A stretch of 64,000 nt of DNA from NCBI GenBank assembly GCA_035519535.1, contig DATIWF010000104.1:4370-68369 (forward strand), given 5' to 3'. Numbering within the stretch: the first letter of the stretch is position 1; every line of letters begins with the position of its first letter. The notes beneath the pieces were generated by a model. It saw only the letters and a list, made by a program, of their open reading frames with translations, had not been told where the DNA came from and searched no databases. This document shows positions 23,471 to 33,608 of this stretch, in pieces. Position numbers and translations under genes: made by a program. The DNA comes from DATEGZ01 sp035519535. GTDB taxonomy: Bacteria; Acidobacteriota; Vicinamibacteria; Vicinamibacterales; SCN-69-37.

Positions 23471-25003
23471 GTGACACATCAGACAATCGTCGTCCTCGAC
23501 TTCGGATCGCAGTACACACAACTCATCGCACGGCGGCTGCGCGAACTTTCGGTGTACTCGGAAGTCGTGCCGTTCAGCACGCCGGTGTCGGACATCGTGC
23601 GGCGCCATCCGGCGGGGATCATCCTGTCCGGCGGGCCGCGCAGCGTATCGGAGGCCGGCGCGCCGCGCATCGACCCCGGGCTCCTGGCGCTCGGCACGCC
23701 GACGCTCGGCATCTGCTACGGCATGCAGCTGATGACGGACGTCCTCGGCGGACGCGTCGAGCCCGCGCCCAACCGGGAGTTCGGCAACGCCGAGGTGACG
23801 GTCACGAACGGCCGGCTGTTTCAAAACGTGCCCCGGTCGCTGAAGGTCTGGGCGAGCCACGGCGACTTCGTCGCGGGCGCGCCGGCGGGCTTCTCCGTCA
23901 CGGCGACGTCGCCCAACGCGCCGGTCGCCAGCATGGAGGCCCCGGATCGCGCCCTGTACGGCTTGTTGTTCCATCCCGAAGTCGTGCACACCGAGCACGG
24001 CGCGGACATCCTCCGGAACTTCGCGTTCGGCATCTGCGGCTGCCGCGGCGACTGGACGATGGCGTCGTTCGTGGAGGAGAGCGTCGAACGGATTCGCGCC
24101 AAGGTCGGCGCCGGCAAGGTCGTCTGCGCGCTGTCGGGCGGCGTGGACTCGACGGTCGCCGCGCTCCTGATCCACCGCGCGATCGGGGAGCGGCTCACCT
24201 GCGTCTTCGTTGACAACGGCCTGCTGCGCCTGGAGGAAGCGGCGCAGGTGCGGCACCGCTTCGGCCGTCTCAACCTGCCGCTCGAGTTCGTGGACGCGAC
24301 CGACACGTTCCTGTCGCGGCTGGACGGCGTCGCGGATCCCGAGCGCAAGCGCAAGATCATCGGCTCGACCTTCATCGACGTGTTCGAGAAGCGCGCGCGG
24401 GAGCTGGGCGGGTTCGAGTTCCTGGCGCAGGGCACGCTCTATCCGGACGTGATCGAAAGCGTCTCGATTGTGGGCCCGGCGGCGGCGATCAAGAGCCACC
24501 ACAACGTGGGCGGCCTGCCCGAGCGCATGCACTTCACGCTCGTCGAGCCGCTCCGCGAGCTCTTCAAGGACGAGGTCCGCGCGGTCGGGTCGGCGCTCGG
24601 CCTCGACGACGAGTTCATCTGGCGCCAGCCCTTCCCCGGACCCGGTCTGGCCGTGCGGATCATCGGCCCGGTGACGCGCGAGCGTCTCGACCTGCTCCGG
24701 CGCGCGGACGCCGTGGTGGCCGACGAGGTCCGCAAGGCCGGCTGGTACCGGCGACTGTGGCAGTCGTTCGCCGTGCTGCTGCCGGTGCAGAGCGTCGGCG
24801 TCATGGGTGACGAGCGAACGTACGAGTACACCGTGGCGATTCGCGCCGTCGAGAGCCGGGACGGGATGACGGCCGACTGGGCGCGCCTCCCGCACGAGCT
24901 CCTCGCCGCGATCTCGTCGCGCATCGTGAACGCCGTCCGCGGGATCAACCGCGTCGTCTACGATGTCAGCTCCAAGCCGCCCGCCACGATTGAATGGGAA
25001 TGA
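23471..25003 (+). CDS. guaA: GMP synthase (glutamine-hydrolysing)
   Basis: The protein is 510 residues from GTG 23471. The N-terminal class I glutamine amidotransferase domain has nucleophile Cys82 in GICYGMQLM and the His/Glu pair in LLFHPEVVHTEHG. The ATP-pyrophosphatase P-loop SGGVDST is at residues 221-227. The C-terminal dimerisation domain ends RGINRVVYDVSSKPPATIEWE. It converts XMP to GMP. It starts downstream of a TATAAT box with a leader of about 60 bases in which I see no riboswitch fold. Confidence 0.96.
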   Translation: MTHQTIVVLDFGSQYTQLIARRLRELSVYSEVVPFSTPVSDIVRRHPAGIILSGGPRSVSEAGAPRIDPGLLALGTPTLGICYGMQLMTDVLGGRVEPAPNREFGNAEVTVTNGRLFQNVPRSLKVWASHGDFVAGAPAGFSVTATSPNAPVASMEAPDRALYGLLFHPEVVHTEHGADILRNFAFGICGCRGDWTMASFVEESVERIRAKVGAGKVVCALSGGVDSTVAALLIHRAIGERLTCVFVDNGLLRLEEAAQVRHRFGRLNLPLEFVDATDTFLSRLDGVADPERKRKIIGSTFIDVFEKRARELGGFEFLAQGTLYPDVIESVSIVGPAAAIKSHHNVGGLPERMHFTLVEPLRELFKDEVRAVGSALGLDDEFIWRQPFPGPGLAVRIIGPVTRERLDLLRRADAVVADEVRKAGWYRRLWQSFAVLLPVQSVGVMGDERTYEYTVAIRAVESRDGMTADWARLPHELLAAISSRIVNAVRGINRVVYDVSSKPPATIEWE

Positions 25004-25063
25004 GGCCGCATCCTCGCGAACGAGCCGTGCGAGTGAGCCACGCGAGCGGAGCGGGGCACACGG

Positions 25064-25088
25064 GGCCCCGCGAGCGCGTCGCGGGTCC
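25064..25088 (+). terminator. GC-rich hairpin between guaA and dnaE
   Basis: GGCCCCGCGA and TCGCGGGTCC form a 10-bp stem with one mismatch around a 5-base loop. There is no T-tract, so it may be a Rho-type or attenuating structure, or part of a dispersed repeat. Confidence 0.35.
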
Positions 25089-25114
25089 GCGCGGCGACGC
25101 CCCCGGTGCATGAG

Positions 25115-28100
25115 ATGACTGAATTCGTCCATCTGCATCTCCACACCGAGTTCTCGCTCCTCGACGGGGCGTGCCGGATCGGCGAGCTGCTCGATCGCGC
25201 GGCCGAGCTGAAGATGCGGGCGCTCGCGGTGACCGAGCACGGCAATCTCTTCTCGGCGGTCACGTTCCACGACGAAGCCCGCAAGCGCGGCGTGAAGCCG
25301 ATCCTGGGGTGCGAGGTGTACGTCGCGCCCGGCAGCCGGACCGACCGGACCGGACAGCCCGGCGAGACCGCCAACCACCTCGTGCTCCTGGCGGAAACGA
25401 ACGAAGGCTTCCACAATCTCATCAAGCTCGTCTCGTCCGGCTACACCGAGGGCTTCTACTACAAGCCGCGCATCGACAAGGCGCTGCTGGCCGCGCACGC
25501 GCGGGGGCTCATCGGCTTGAGCAGCTGTCTCAAGGGCGAAGTCGCGACCGGCCTGCGCACGGATCAGGCGCGCAAGGCGCTCGACGCCGCCGCGACGTAT
25601 CGCGACATCCTGGGATCCGGAAACTTCTTCCTCGAGATGCAGGACCAGGGCATCGAGGACCAGCGCGTCGTGAACGCCGGCCTCCTGCCGATTTCACGCG
25701 ACCTCGGCCTGCCGCTCGTCTGCACGAACGACGTGCACTACCTGCGGCAGACCGATCGGCATCCGCACGACGTGTTGCTGTGCATCGGCACGGGCAAGAG
25801 CGTGAGCGACGAGAAGCGCCTGCGCTACCACGGCGACCAGTTCTTCCTGAAGACGGCGGCGGAGATGGCGGCGGTGTTCGGCGACCACCCGGACGCGCTC
25901 GCCAACACGGTGGCGATTGCCGAGCGGTGCGACGTCACGCTGGCGAAAGGCGAGGCGCACCTGCCGAACTTCGCCGTGCCGGCGGGGTACACGATTGACA
26001 CGTACTTCGAGGCCGTGGTCCGCGAGGGCTTCGCCGCGCGGCGGGCGCGGCTGGTCGAGCTCGACGCCCGCGGCGAGCTGCGGCGGCCCCTGGCCGACTA
26101 CGAATCCCGCCTGGCCTACGAGATCGACCTCATCAAGCGGATGAAGTACCCCGGGTACTTCCTGATCGTCTGGGATTTCATCCGGTACGCGCGCGAGCAC
26201 GGCATCCCGGTCGGACCGGGCCGCGGGTCGTCGGCGGGCAGTCTCGTAGCGTACTCGCTGCGCATCACCGACGTCGACCCCCTCTACTTCGATCTGTACT
26301 TCGAGCGCTTCCTCAATCCCGAACGGGTGACGCTGCCCGACATCGACGTGGACTTCTGCGAGCGCCGCCGCGGCGAAGTCATCGCGTACGTCACCGAGAA
26401 GTACGGCCGCGAGAACGTGGCGCAGATCATCACGTTCGGCACCATGAAGGCGCGCGCGGTCGTCCGCGACGTCGGCCGCGTGATGGAAATGCCGATCGCG
26501 GACGTGGACCGCGTCGCCAAGCTCATCCCCAACCAGCTCGACATGACGCTCGATCTGGCGGTGAAGGAGAACCCCGCCCTGGCCGAGCTCGAGCAGCGCG
26601 ACGAACGCGTCCACGACCTCCTGGGCGTCGCGCGCCGGCTCGAGGGCATGACTCGCCACGCGTCCGTCCACGCCGCCGGGGTCGTCATCGCACCGAAGCC
26701 GCTCACGGAGTTCGTCCCCCTCTATCGCAGCCAGAAGGACGAGGGCGAGATCACGACGCAGTGGGCGATGAAGGAGATCGAGCGCATCGGCCTCCTCAAG
26801 ATGGACTTCCTCGGCCTGAGCACGCTCACGCTGCTCGACGACGCCGTCAAGCACATCAAGGAGACGACGGGGGAGACGATCGAGCTCGCCAGCCTGCCGC
26901 TCACCGACGCGAAGACCTACCAGATCTTCCAGAACGGCCAGACCTACGGCGTGTTCCAGTTCGAGAGCTCGGGCATGCGCGAGGTCCTGCGCAAGGCCAA
27001 GCCGCAATGCCTCGAGGATCTGATCGCGTTGAACGCGCTCTATCGCCCCGGTCCGCTCCGGGGCGGCGTCGTCGACGACTACATCGCGCGCAAGCACGGC
27101 CGCGTCGAGGTCAAGTACGAGCTCCCGCAGATGGAGCCGCTCGTCAAAGAGACCTACGGCGTCATCGCCTACCAGGAGCAGGTCATGCGGCTCGCGAGCG
27201 AGCTGGCCGGCTTCACCATGGGCCAGGCCGACGCGCTGCGCAGCGCGATGGGCAAGAAGGACGCCGCGAAGATGCAGGCCCAGCGCGACCGCTTCATCAG
27301 CGGCTGCAAGGCGCGGGGCATCGCCGAGAAGAAGGCCACGAAGATCTTCGAATACATGGAGTACTTCGCGGGCTACGGCTTCCCGAAGGCGCACTCGACG
27401 ACCTACGCGCTGCTCGCGTATCAGACGGCCTACCTCAAGGCGAACTACCCGCGGCACTTCATGGCGGCGCTCCTCACGATCGAGTCGGAGAACTCCGACA
27501 AGGTCGCGTTGTACCTCGCCGAGTGCCGCGACCTCGGCGTGCCCGTGCTGCCGCCCGACATCAACACCAGTCGTTGGCAGTTCGTCGTCGAGCCCGGCGG
27601 CGTGCGCTTCGGCCTCGGGGCCGTCAAGGGCGCCGGCTCGGGGGCGATCGCGTCGCTGCTCGAGACCCGGGAGGCGCTCGGCGGACGGATCAAGTCCCTG
27701 TTCGAGCTCGGCGAGCGCGTCGACCTCCGCCTCGTCAACAAGAAGGTCCTCGAATGCCTGACGAAGGCCGGGGCGTTCGACTCGCTCGCGCCGAGGGGCG
27801 CGGACAATTACCGGGCCTGGCGCCCGCGGCTGCTCGCCGGCCTCGACCGCGTGCTCGACCACGGCGGCCGTCATCAGCGCGATCGCGATCAGGGCCAGTC
27901 GCGGTTGTTCGGCGGCGCCGAATCGCCCGACGAGGCGGACGACATGATCGCGCTCCCGGAGACGCCAGCCTGGTCGGAAGCCGAGGCGCTGACGTACGAG
28001 AAGGAAGCGCTCGGCCTGTACCTCAGCGGGCACCCGCTGCAGCGATACGCCGGCGTGCTCGAAGCCGCCGGCGCCCGCCGGCTGGCCGACCTCACCGAGA

Positions 28101-28603
28101 GCGTCGCGGACTGCGCGATCGGCGGCGTCGTGACGGGCATCCGCCACCTCAAGACCCGGCGCGGCGACCGCATGGCGGTGTTCATGCTCGAGGAAGAGGC
28201 CGCGAAGGTCGAGGCCGTCGTGTTCCCTGAGGCCTTCGGCCGCTACGGCGGCCTCATCGCCGACGATGCGATGCTGCTCGTGCGCGGCAAGTACGAGCGG
28301 GACGAGGAGAGCAGCCGGCTCATCGTGTCGGAAATCACGCCGCTCGACGTCGTCCGGGACCGCGCGGTCCGCGAGGTCGAGATCCGCCTGAAGGGCGCGG
28401 GGCTCGGGAAGGACGCGATGCGCGCGCTCGTCGGCGTCCTCGATCGGTACCCCGGCGACCGCCGCGTGTCGCTCGTCGTCGAAGTCAACGGCGGCCAGGC
28501 AATGCGCGTCCGCGCCGGCACGGCACGGCGCATCAAGCCGAGCGAGCTGTTCGTGCGGGACGTCGAAGCGGTATGCGGAACGGGATCGGTCGTGCTCAAA
28601 TAG
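25115..28603 (+). CDS. dnaE: DNA polymerase III alpha subunit
   Basis: The product is 1162 residues from ATG 25115; a GTG at 25106 would add three. The PHP domain opens with FVHLHLHTEFSLLDGA. The polymerase core has catalytic aspartates 409 and 411 in LPDIDVDFCERRR and a third in RGGVVDDYIARK. The helix-hairpin-helix and beta-clamp-contacting regions follow. An OB-fold domain near residue 1000 (CAIGGVVTGIRHLKTRRGDRM) completes the DnaE1 layout. This is the replicative polymerase, and the PHP metal ligands look intact. It is followed after 6 bp by accA. Confidence 0.97.
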   Translation: MTEFVHLHLHTEFSLLDGACRIGELLDRAAELKMRALAVTEHGNLFSAVTFHDEARKRGVKPILGCEVYVAPGSRTDRTGQPGETANHLVLLAETNEGFHNLIKLVSSGYTEGFYYKPRIDKALLAAHARGLIGLSSCLKGEVATGLRTDQARKALDAAATYRDILGSGNFFLEMQDQGIEDQRVVNAGLLPISRDLGLPLVCTNDVHYLRQTDRHPHDVLLCIGTGKSVSDEKRLRYHGDQFFLKTAAEMAAVFGDHPDALANTVAIAERCDVTLAKGEAHLPNFAVPAGYTIDTYFEAVVREGFAARRARLVELDARGELRRPLADYESRLAYEIDLIKRMKYPGYFLIVWDFIRYAREHGIPVGPGRGSSAGSLVAYSLRITDVDPLYFDLYFERFLNPERVTLPDIDVDFCERRRGEVIAYVTEKYGRENVAQIITFGTMKARAVVRDVGRVMEMPIADVDRVAKLIPNQLDMTLDLAVKENPALAELEQRDERVHDLLGVARRLEGMTRHASVHAAGVVIAPKPLTEFVPLYRSQKDEGEITTQWAMKEIERIGLLKMDFLGLSTLTLLDDAVKHIKETTGETIELASLPLTDAKTYQIFQNGQTYGVFQFESSGMREVLRKAKPQCLEDLIALNALYRPGPLRGGVVDDYIARKHGRVEVKYELPQMEPLVKETYGVIAYQEQVMRLASELAGFTMGQADALRSAMGKKDAAKMQAQRDRFISGCKARGIAEKKATKIFEYMEYFAGYGFPKAHSTTYALLAYQTAYLKANYPRHFMAALLTIESENSDKVALYLAECRDLGVPVLPPDINTSRWQFVVEPGGVRFGLGAVKGAGSGAIASLLETREALGGRIKSLFELGERVDLRLVNKKVLECLTKAGAFDSLAPRGADNYRAWRPRLLAGLDRVLDHGGRHQRDRDQGQSRLFGGAESPDEADDMIALPETPAWSEAEALTYEKEALGLYLSGHPLQRYAGVLEAAGARRLADLTESVADCAIGGVVTGIRHLKTRRGDRMAVFMLEEEAAKVEAVVFPEAFGRYGGLIADDAMLLVRGKYERDEESSRLIVSEITPLDVVRDRAVREVEIRLKGAGLGKDAMRALVGVLDRYPGDRRVSLVVEVNGGQAMRVRAGTARRIKPSELFVRDVEAVCGTGSVVLK

Positions 28604-28609
28604 GACTTC

Positions 28610-29626
28610 ATGCCCGTTGACACCCTCGACTTCGAAGAGCCCGTCGCGGTGCTGTTGAAGGAAATCGAGGCGATGAGCCTCATGCCGCAGACGCCCGAGC
28701 GGCGCGCGGCCATCGCCCGGCTGGAAGCGCGCGCCAACGAGCTGCGCGCCGAGATCTACGCACATCTGACGCCGTGGCAGGTCGTGCAGGTCGCGCGGCA
28801 CCCCAACCGGCCGACCATGCTCGACTACGTCGAGCGGCTGTTCACGAACTTCACCGAGCTCGCCGGCGACCGCCGGTTCGCCGACGACAAGGCGATCGTC
28901 ACGGGCCTCGCGTACTTTCACGAGCGGCCCGTCGCGGTGATCGGCCATCAGAAGGGGCGCGACACCAAACAGAAGATCTACCGCAACTTCGGCTACGCGA
29001 AGCCCGAGGGCTACCGCAAGGCGCTCCGGGTGATGCGGCTGGCGGAGAAGTTCAGGCGCCCGATCATCGTCTTCATCGACACGCCGGCCGCCTATCCGGG
29101 CATCGAGTCCGAGGAGCGCGGCGTCGCCGAAGCGATCGCCTTGAACCTCCGCGAGATGGCGATGCTCGACGTGCCGATCGTCGTGCTGGTGTGCGGCGAG
29201 GGCGGCAGCGGCGGCGCGCTGGGCATCGCGGTGGGCGACCGCGTGCTGATGCAGGAGTTCAGCGTCTACAGCGTCATCCCGCCCGAGGGCTGCGCGGCCA
29301 TCCTCTGGCGCGACGCCGGGAGGAAAGTCGAGGCCGCCGAGGCGCTCAAGATCACGGCGCCCGACCTCATCGCCCTCGGCCTCGTCGACGAGATCGTCAA
29401 GGAGCCGCCGGGCGGCGCGCACACCTCGCACGAAGCCGCGGCGAAGCTCGTGGACGAGGCGGTCTGGCGCCATCTCTCCGAGCTGATGGAGGCGCCGTCT
29501 GCCGGCCGGCTCGACGCGCGCTATGACAAGTTCCGGGCGATGGGCCGCCCCGGTCAAGCCATCGCGGACGACGGTCCGGCCGACGACGCGGCGGAGGAGC
29601 CGTCCGGATCGGAGCGGGGCGCCTGA
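28610..29626 (+). CDS. accA: Acetyl-CoA carboxylase carboxyltransferase alpha subunit
   Basis: The 338-residue protein matches AccA throughout. It has the N-terminal helical region LDFEEPVAVLLKEIEAM, RPTMLDYVERLF, IGHQKGRDTK, PIIVFIDTPAAYPGI, and the acyl-CoA/biotin-site glycines in VCGEGGSGGALGI. It transfers carboxyl from biotin to acetyl-CoA to make malonyl-CoA for fatty acid synthesis; the beta subunit is not in the window. The last ~30 residues are an extra acidic tail (ADDGPADDAAEEPSGSE). The stop overlaps the recJ start (TGATG). Confidence 0.95.
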   Translation: MPVDTLDFEEPVAVLLKEIEAMSLMPQTPERRAAIARLEARANELRAEIYAHLTPWQVVQVARHPNRPTMLDYVERLFTNFTELAGDRRFADDKAIVTGLAYFHERPVAVIGHQKGRDTKQKIYRNFGYAKPEGYRKALRVMRLAEKFRRPIIVFIDTPAAYPGIESEERGVAEAIALNLREMAMLDVPIVVLVCGEGGSGGALGIAVGDRVLMQEFSVYSVIPPEGCAAILWRDAGRKVEAAEALKITAPDLIALGLVDEIVKEPPGGAHTSHEAAAKLVDEAVWRHLSELMEAPSAGRLDARYDKFRAMGRPGQAIADDGPADDAAEEPSGSERGA

Positions 29627-31362
29627 TGCAGCGCCGCGTCTGGGAGGACGTGCCCGCCGACGAGGCCGGCGTCCGGATCGCGGCCTCGGCGCTGGGCGTG
29701 CCCGTCGTCATCGCCCGCTTGCTGTGGCAGCGCGGCTTCACGGACCCGGAGGCGGCGCGGCAGTTTCTCGAGCCGGCGCTCGATCAGCTCCACGATCCGT
29801 TCCTGCTGACGGGCATGCGCGAGGCCGTCGATCGCCTGCTCGGCGCGGTCGCCCGCCGCGAGCAGATCGCCATCCACGGCGACTACGACGTGGACGGCAT
29901 CACGTCCACCGTCATCCTTCGCCGCGCCATCGAGGTGCTGGGCGGCGACGTCGTGCACTTCGTCCCGGACCGCCTGCGCGACGGCTACGGCCTGCAGCCG
30001 GCGACGATCGATCGACTGCGCGAGGCCGGGGCGCGTGTGGTCGTCTCGGTCGACTGCGGGATCCGCGCGGCGGCCGCCGGCGCCCGCGCGCGCGACCTCG
30101 GCGTCGACCTCATCATCACGGATCATCACGAGCCCGACGACGCGCTGCCGCCCGCGCTGGCGATCATCAACCCGAAGCGCGCGGACTGCTCGTATCCCGA
30201 CAAGAGCCTGGCCGGCGTCGGCGTCGCGTTCAAGCTGGTGCAGGCGCTCTTCGCCGCGAGCGGCCGGGGCGCCGAGCTGCTGCCGCACTTCATCAAGGTG
30301 GCGGCGATCGGCACCCTGGCGGACGTGGTGCCGCTCGTCGGCGAGAATCGCGTGATCGCGCGCTACGGGCTGCAGGGCCTGTCGCGCGGGCCGCACGGCG
30401 CGGGCCTCGAGGCGCTGCTCGAGGACAGCGGCCTGCTTGGACGCACGCTCGACAGCTTTCACGTGAGCTTCGTGATCGCGCCGCGGCTGAACGCCGCCGG
30501 CCGGATGAGCTCCCCGGATCTCGCGGCCGATCTGCTCCTGCTGCGCGGGCGGGACGCCGACGCGCGGACGCGCGCGCGCGAGCTGGCCCGCCAGCTGTCC
30601 GCGGAAAACGCCAGGCGCCAGGCGCAGGAAGCGGAGATCCTCGCCGAGGCACGGCGCCTCATCGACCGCGACCCGGAGGTCGGCGCGCAGAACATGCTGG
30701 TCGTCGCCGGCCAGGGCTGGCACCGCGGCGTGATTGGCATCGTCGCCTCCAAGCTGGTCGAGATCTACTGCAAGCCCACGCTCGTCCTTTCAATCGAGAA
30801 CGACGTGGCGCACGGATCGGGGCGGAGCATCCCCGGCTTCGACCTGCTGGCCGCGCTCGACGCGTGCGCCGACGTGTTCCTCCGGTTTGGCGGCCATCGC
30901 CAGGCCGCGGGCGTCACGCTCGAGGCCGGACGAATCGGCGAGCTGCGGCGGCGACTGTGGGCGCTCGCCAACGCGCAGCTCGGACCGTCGGACCTCGTGC
31001 CGCGCCTGCGCATCGACTCACCGCTCGGACTGCGCGAGATCGCCGGCGACGTGATCGAAGGCCTCGCGCGCCTCGGCCCGTTCGGCGCCGCCAACCCGCA
31101 GCCGGTGTTCCGCGCGTCGCCGGTCGACCTGCTGGCGGCGCCGCGGCTGGTGAAGGAGCGGCATCTTTCCCTGACGTTCAAGCAGGATGGCCGCGCGTTC
31201 CGCGCGATCGCCTGGCGCGCCGCGGACCGCGAGACGTACCTCGCGACCAATCGCTACGGCCTCGAGCTGGCGTACTCGCTCGACCAGGGCGAGTACCGCG
31301 GCGAGAAGGTCACCGAGCTGACGGTCGCCGACGTGCGCGTGCCCGAGGTCGCCGCGCCATGA
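29626..31362 (+). CDS. recJ: Single-stranded-DNA-specific exonuclease RecJ
   Basis: The 578-residue protein has the DHH phosphoesterase motifs: HGDYDVDGITST near residue 85, VSVDCGIRA, and the DHH triad at residues 166-168 in IITDHHEPDD. The DHHA1 domain with GGHRQAAGVTLE and the C-terminal OB-type region follow. RecJ degrades 5' single-stranded ends in recombination and mismatch repair, the latter alongside MutS, which is encoded at 10.3-12.9 kb. It starts on the accA stop and its own stop overlaps the next ATG (ATGA). Confidence 0.95.
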   Translation: MQRRVWEDVPADEAGVRIAASALGVPVVIARLLWQRGFTDPEAARQFLEPALDQLHDPFLLTGMREAVDRLLGAVARREQIAIHGDYDVDGITSTVILRRAIEVLGGDVVHFVPDRLRDGYGLQPATIDRLREAGARVVVSVDCGIRAAAAGARARDLGVDLIITDHHEPDDALPPALAIINPKRADCSYPDKSLAGVGVAFKLVQALFAASGRGAELLPHFIKVAAIGTLADVVPLVGENRVIARYGLQGLSRGPHGAGLEALLEDSGLLGRTLDSFHVSFVIAPRLNAAGRMSSPDLAADLLLLRGRDADARTRARELARQLSAENARRQAQEAEILAEARRLIDRDPEVGAQNMLVVAGQGWHRGVIGIVASKLVEIYCKPTLVLSIENDVAHGSGRSIPGFDLLAALDACADVFLRFGGHRQAAGVTLEAGRIGELRRRLWALANAQLGPSDLVPRLRIDSPLGLREIAGDVIEGLARLGPFGAANPQPVFRASPVDLLAAPRLVKERHLSLTFKQDGRAFRAIAWRAADRETYLATNRYGLELAYSLDQGEYRGEKVTELTVADVRVPEVAAP

Positions 31363-33608
31363 GGTGGCAGCGGTGGCTACGCGGACTCGTGGCCCTGGTC
31401 GGCCTCGGTTGCGCCGTCGCGCTGTACGCCTACTCGCGCCACAGCCCGCCGCGCGTCGAGCCGCCCCCCGCCGTCACCGTCGACCCGCAGGCCCAGGTGC
31501 AGTACGGCGCCGGACGCCTGGTCCGGCACCGCGGCGACCAGGAGCTGGGATCGATCGACTACCAGGGCATGAAATCCTACGAGGACGGCCGCAGCGTGTT
31601 CGACCAGCCGCACATCATCTCGTCCGACGCGCGCGGCTTCGAGGCCTGGGCGGCCCGTGCCGAGACGAAGGGCAAGTCGGTCCATGCCGACAATCCGAGC
31701 GAGATGGAGTTCACGGGGCACGTGAAGGTCCGGACGAAGGACGGCCTCGAGCTCCTGACCGAGTCGGCCGTCTACGACGACATGACCGGCGGCGTGCGCA
31801 TCCCCGGACCGCTCACGTTCACGCGGGGCCGCCTGTCCGGGCAGGGCACCGGCGGCATCTACGACCGCGACAAGGACGTCCTGACGATCCTCGACCAGGC
31901 GCACGTCCAGGTGGCGCCCGGCCCGGACGGGAAGGGCGCGATGTCCGGCACGTCCCGGTCCATGATGCTCGACCGCATGAACAAGGTCTCGCGCCTCGAC
32001 CAGGGCGCCACGATCACGCACGACGCCGAGACGCTGGTCGGCGACGCCGCGACGCTCTACTGGACGGACGATGAAAAGCACCTGCGGCTGATCGAGCTGC
32101 GCGGGCATGCCAACGTCACGCAGGGCCCCGGCGCCGGCGCGAACAGCCCGCCGGACATGCACGGCGACGACATCGACCTCACGTTCTATCCCGACGGCCA
32201 GACGCTGCGCGCCGGCGCGTTGATCGGCCGGACCGCGCCCGCCTCACTGGTGTTGATCGATGCGAACGGCCGCCGGTCGGTGTCCGGCGGTCGCGTGGAT
32301 CTGACCGTCGCTCCCGACGGCCAGACGTTGACCGATCTGCAGGCCCGGCCCGCCGCCCGGGTCGATCTGCCCAGGACGGCCGACGCGCCCGCGCGCGTGA
32401 TCACGGCGCCGACCCTGACGGCCCGGGGCACCGAGAAAGAAGGCCTGAAGGAGGCGCGGTTCGACGGCGGCGCCGAGTTCACCGAAACCGTGCCGGGCGA
32501 GAAGGGCCAGAAGGACTCCATCCGCACGGGCAAGTCGCGCACGCTCGTGCTGGCGCTCAACGGACAGATCGACGCCATCGATCAGGCCCACTTCACGCAG
32601 GACGCGACGTTCACCGACGGCGACGTTCACGGGGACGCCGACGATGCGCAGTACTTCGCGGGGCAGGGCAAGCTGCTGCTGCGGCCGGCCGCGCGCGGGC
32701 CGAAAAAGACGCCGCACGTCACCGACGGCGACCTCCAGGTCGACGCGCAGTCCATCGACATCTACCTGGACACGCACGACCTCGACGCCGCGGGCGACGT
32801 GACGACCGTCAACCGTCAGTCCGCAGCGCCCGCGCCGACGCCGCACACGTCCGCGCTCTTCGACTTCAACGATCCGAACCGGCCGATCTACGGCGCCGGC
32901 GCCACGCTGCACTATGCGAGCGCGACCGGGCGCGCCATCTACACCGGCACGGCCCGCGCCCTGGCGCGGACCTGGCAGGATCCGAACTCCGTCACGGCCG
33001 ACGAAGTGACGGTCGAAACCGAGACGCACAACCTGAAAGCCGTCGGCCATGTGTGCTCGAAGTACACGCTGACCCCTTCGGCGAGCCCCGGAGTGGCGAC
33101 GACCGCCTCGGCGCAGAGTCCGACGGAGTATCTCGGCACCGGCCAGACGCTCGACTACCGGGACGCCGATCGCGTGGCGAGGTACGAGGGCGCGCCCGCC
33201 ACGCTCTATTCGTCGGACGGCACGACGAAGGGACCGTCGCCCGCCTGCGGCAGCGCGCTGCCGACCGCCGGCCGCACGACGACCGCGCCGCGGATTGACA
33301 TCGTCTTCAACGATCAGGGCAACGCGGTCGATCGCCTCGACGCGACGGGCGGCGCGTACGCCCAGCTCGAGGGCGGCCGGGAGGCGGTCGCGCAGCGGCT
33401 GCAATACGACGCCGCCACCGACACCTACACGCTGACCAGCTCGGCGGCGATCCCGGCGCGCGTCAAGCTGCCCAACTCGGACCACACGGGCTGCACCAAA
33501 TCGATGGGGGAGACGCTGACGTTCACCAAGCAGAGCGGGAGCGCCGAGGGATCGCGCGAGACCGTGAAGATCGACTGCGGCGCCTCGATCAAGAACCCCG
33601 TCAACTAA
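31359..33608 (+). CDS. lptC-lptA: LptC-LptA fusion, LPS transport periplasmic bridge
   Basis: From ATG 31359 the product is 749 residues. It has a short cytoplasmic tail, one membrane helix (residues ~8-26, GLVALVGLGCAVALYAYS) and then a long all-beta periplasmic part. The first ~180 residues after the helix read like LptC (ARGFEAWAARAETKGKSVHAD, EFTGHVKVRTKDGLELLTESAVYDD). Several OstA/LptA-like repeats follow (LTARGTEKEGLKEARFDGGAEFTE, DGDVHGDADDAQYF, DLQVDAQSIDIYLD). LptC (~190) and LptA (~180) are usually separate, so this is a fused and expanded form. Its stop overlaps the lptB start (TAATG), placing it with its ATPase. Confidence 0.82.
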   Translation: MRWQRWLRGLVALVGLGCAVALYAYSRHSPPRVEPPPAVTVDPQAQVQYGAGRLVRHRGDQELGSIDYQGMKSYEDGRSVFDQPHIISSDARGFEAWAARAETKGKSVHADNPSEMEFTGHVKVRTKDGLELLTESAVYDDMTGGVRIPGPLTFTRGRLSGQGTGGIYDRDKDVLTILDQAHVQVAPGPDGKGAMSGTSRSMMLDRMNKVSRLDQGATITHDAETLVGDAATLYWTDDEKHLRLIELRGHANVTQGPGAGANSPPDMHGDDIDLTFYPDGQTLRAGALIGRTAPASLVLIDANGRRSVSGGRVDLTVAPDGQTLTDLQARPAARVDLPRTADAPARVITAPTLTARGTEKEGLKEARFDGGAEFTETVPGEKGQKDSIRTGKSRTLVLALNGQIDAIDQAHFTQDATFTDGDVHGDADDAQYFAGQGKLLLRPAARGPKKTPHVTDGDLQVDAQSIDIYLDTHDLDAAGDVTTVNRQSAAPAPTPHTSALFDFNDPNRPIYGAGATLHYASATGRAIYTGTARALARTWQDPNSVTADEVTVETETHNLKAVGHVCSKYTLTPSASPGVATTASAQSPTEYLGTGQTLDYRDADRVARYEGAPATLYSSDGTTKGPSPACGSALPTAGRTTTAPRIDIVFNDQGNAVDRLDATGGAYAQLEGGREAVAQRLQYDAATDTYTLTSSAAIPARVKLPNSDHTGCTKSMGETLTFTKQSGSAEGSRETVKIDCGASIKNPVN

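Noticed and set aside
29523..31358. In-frame extension of the LptC-LptA protein back through recJ
   Set aside because: The extension is a shadow of recJ. The ATG at 31359 overlapping the recJ stop gives a proper membrane anchor.
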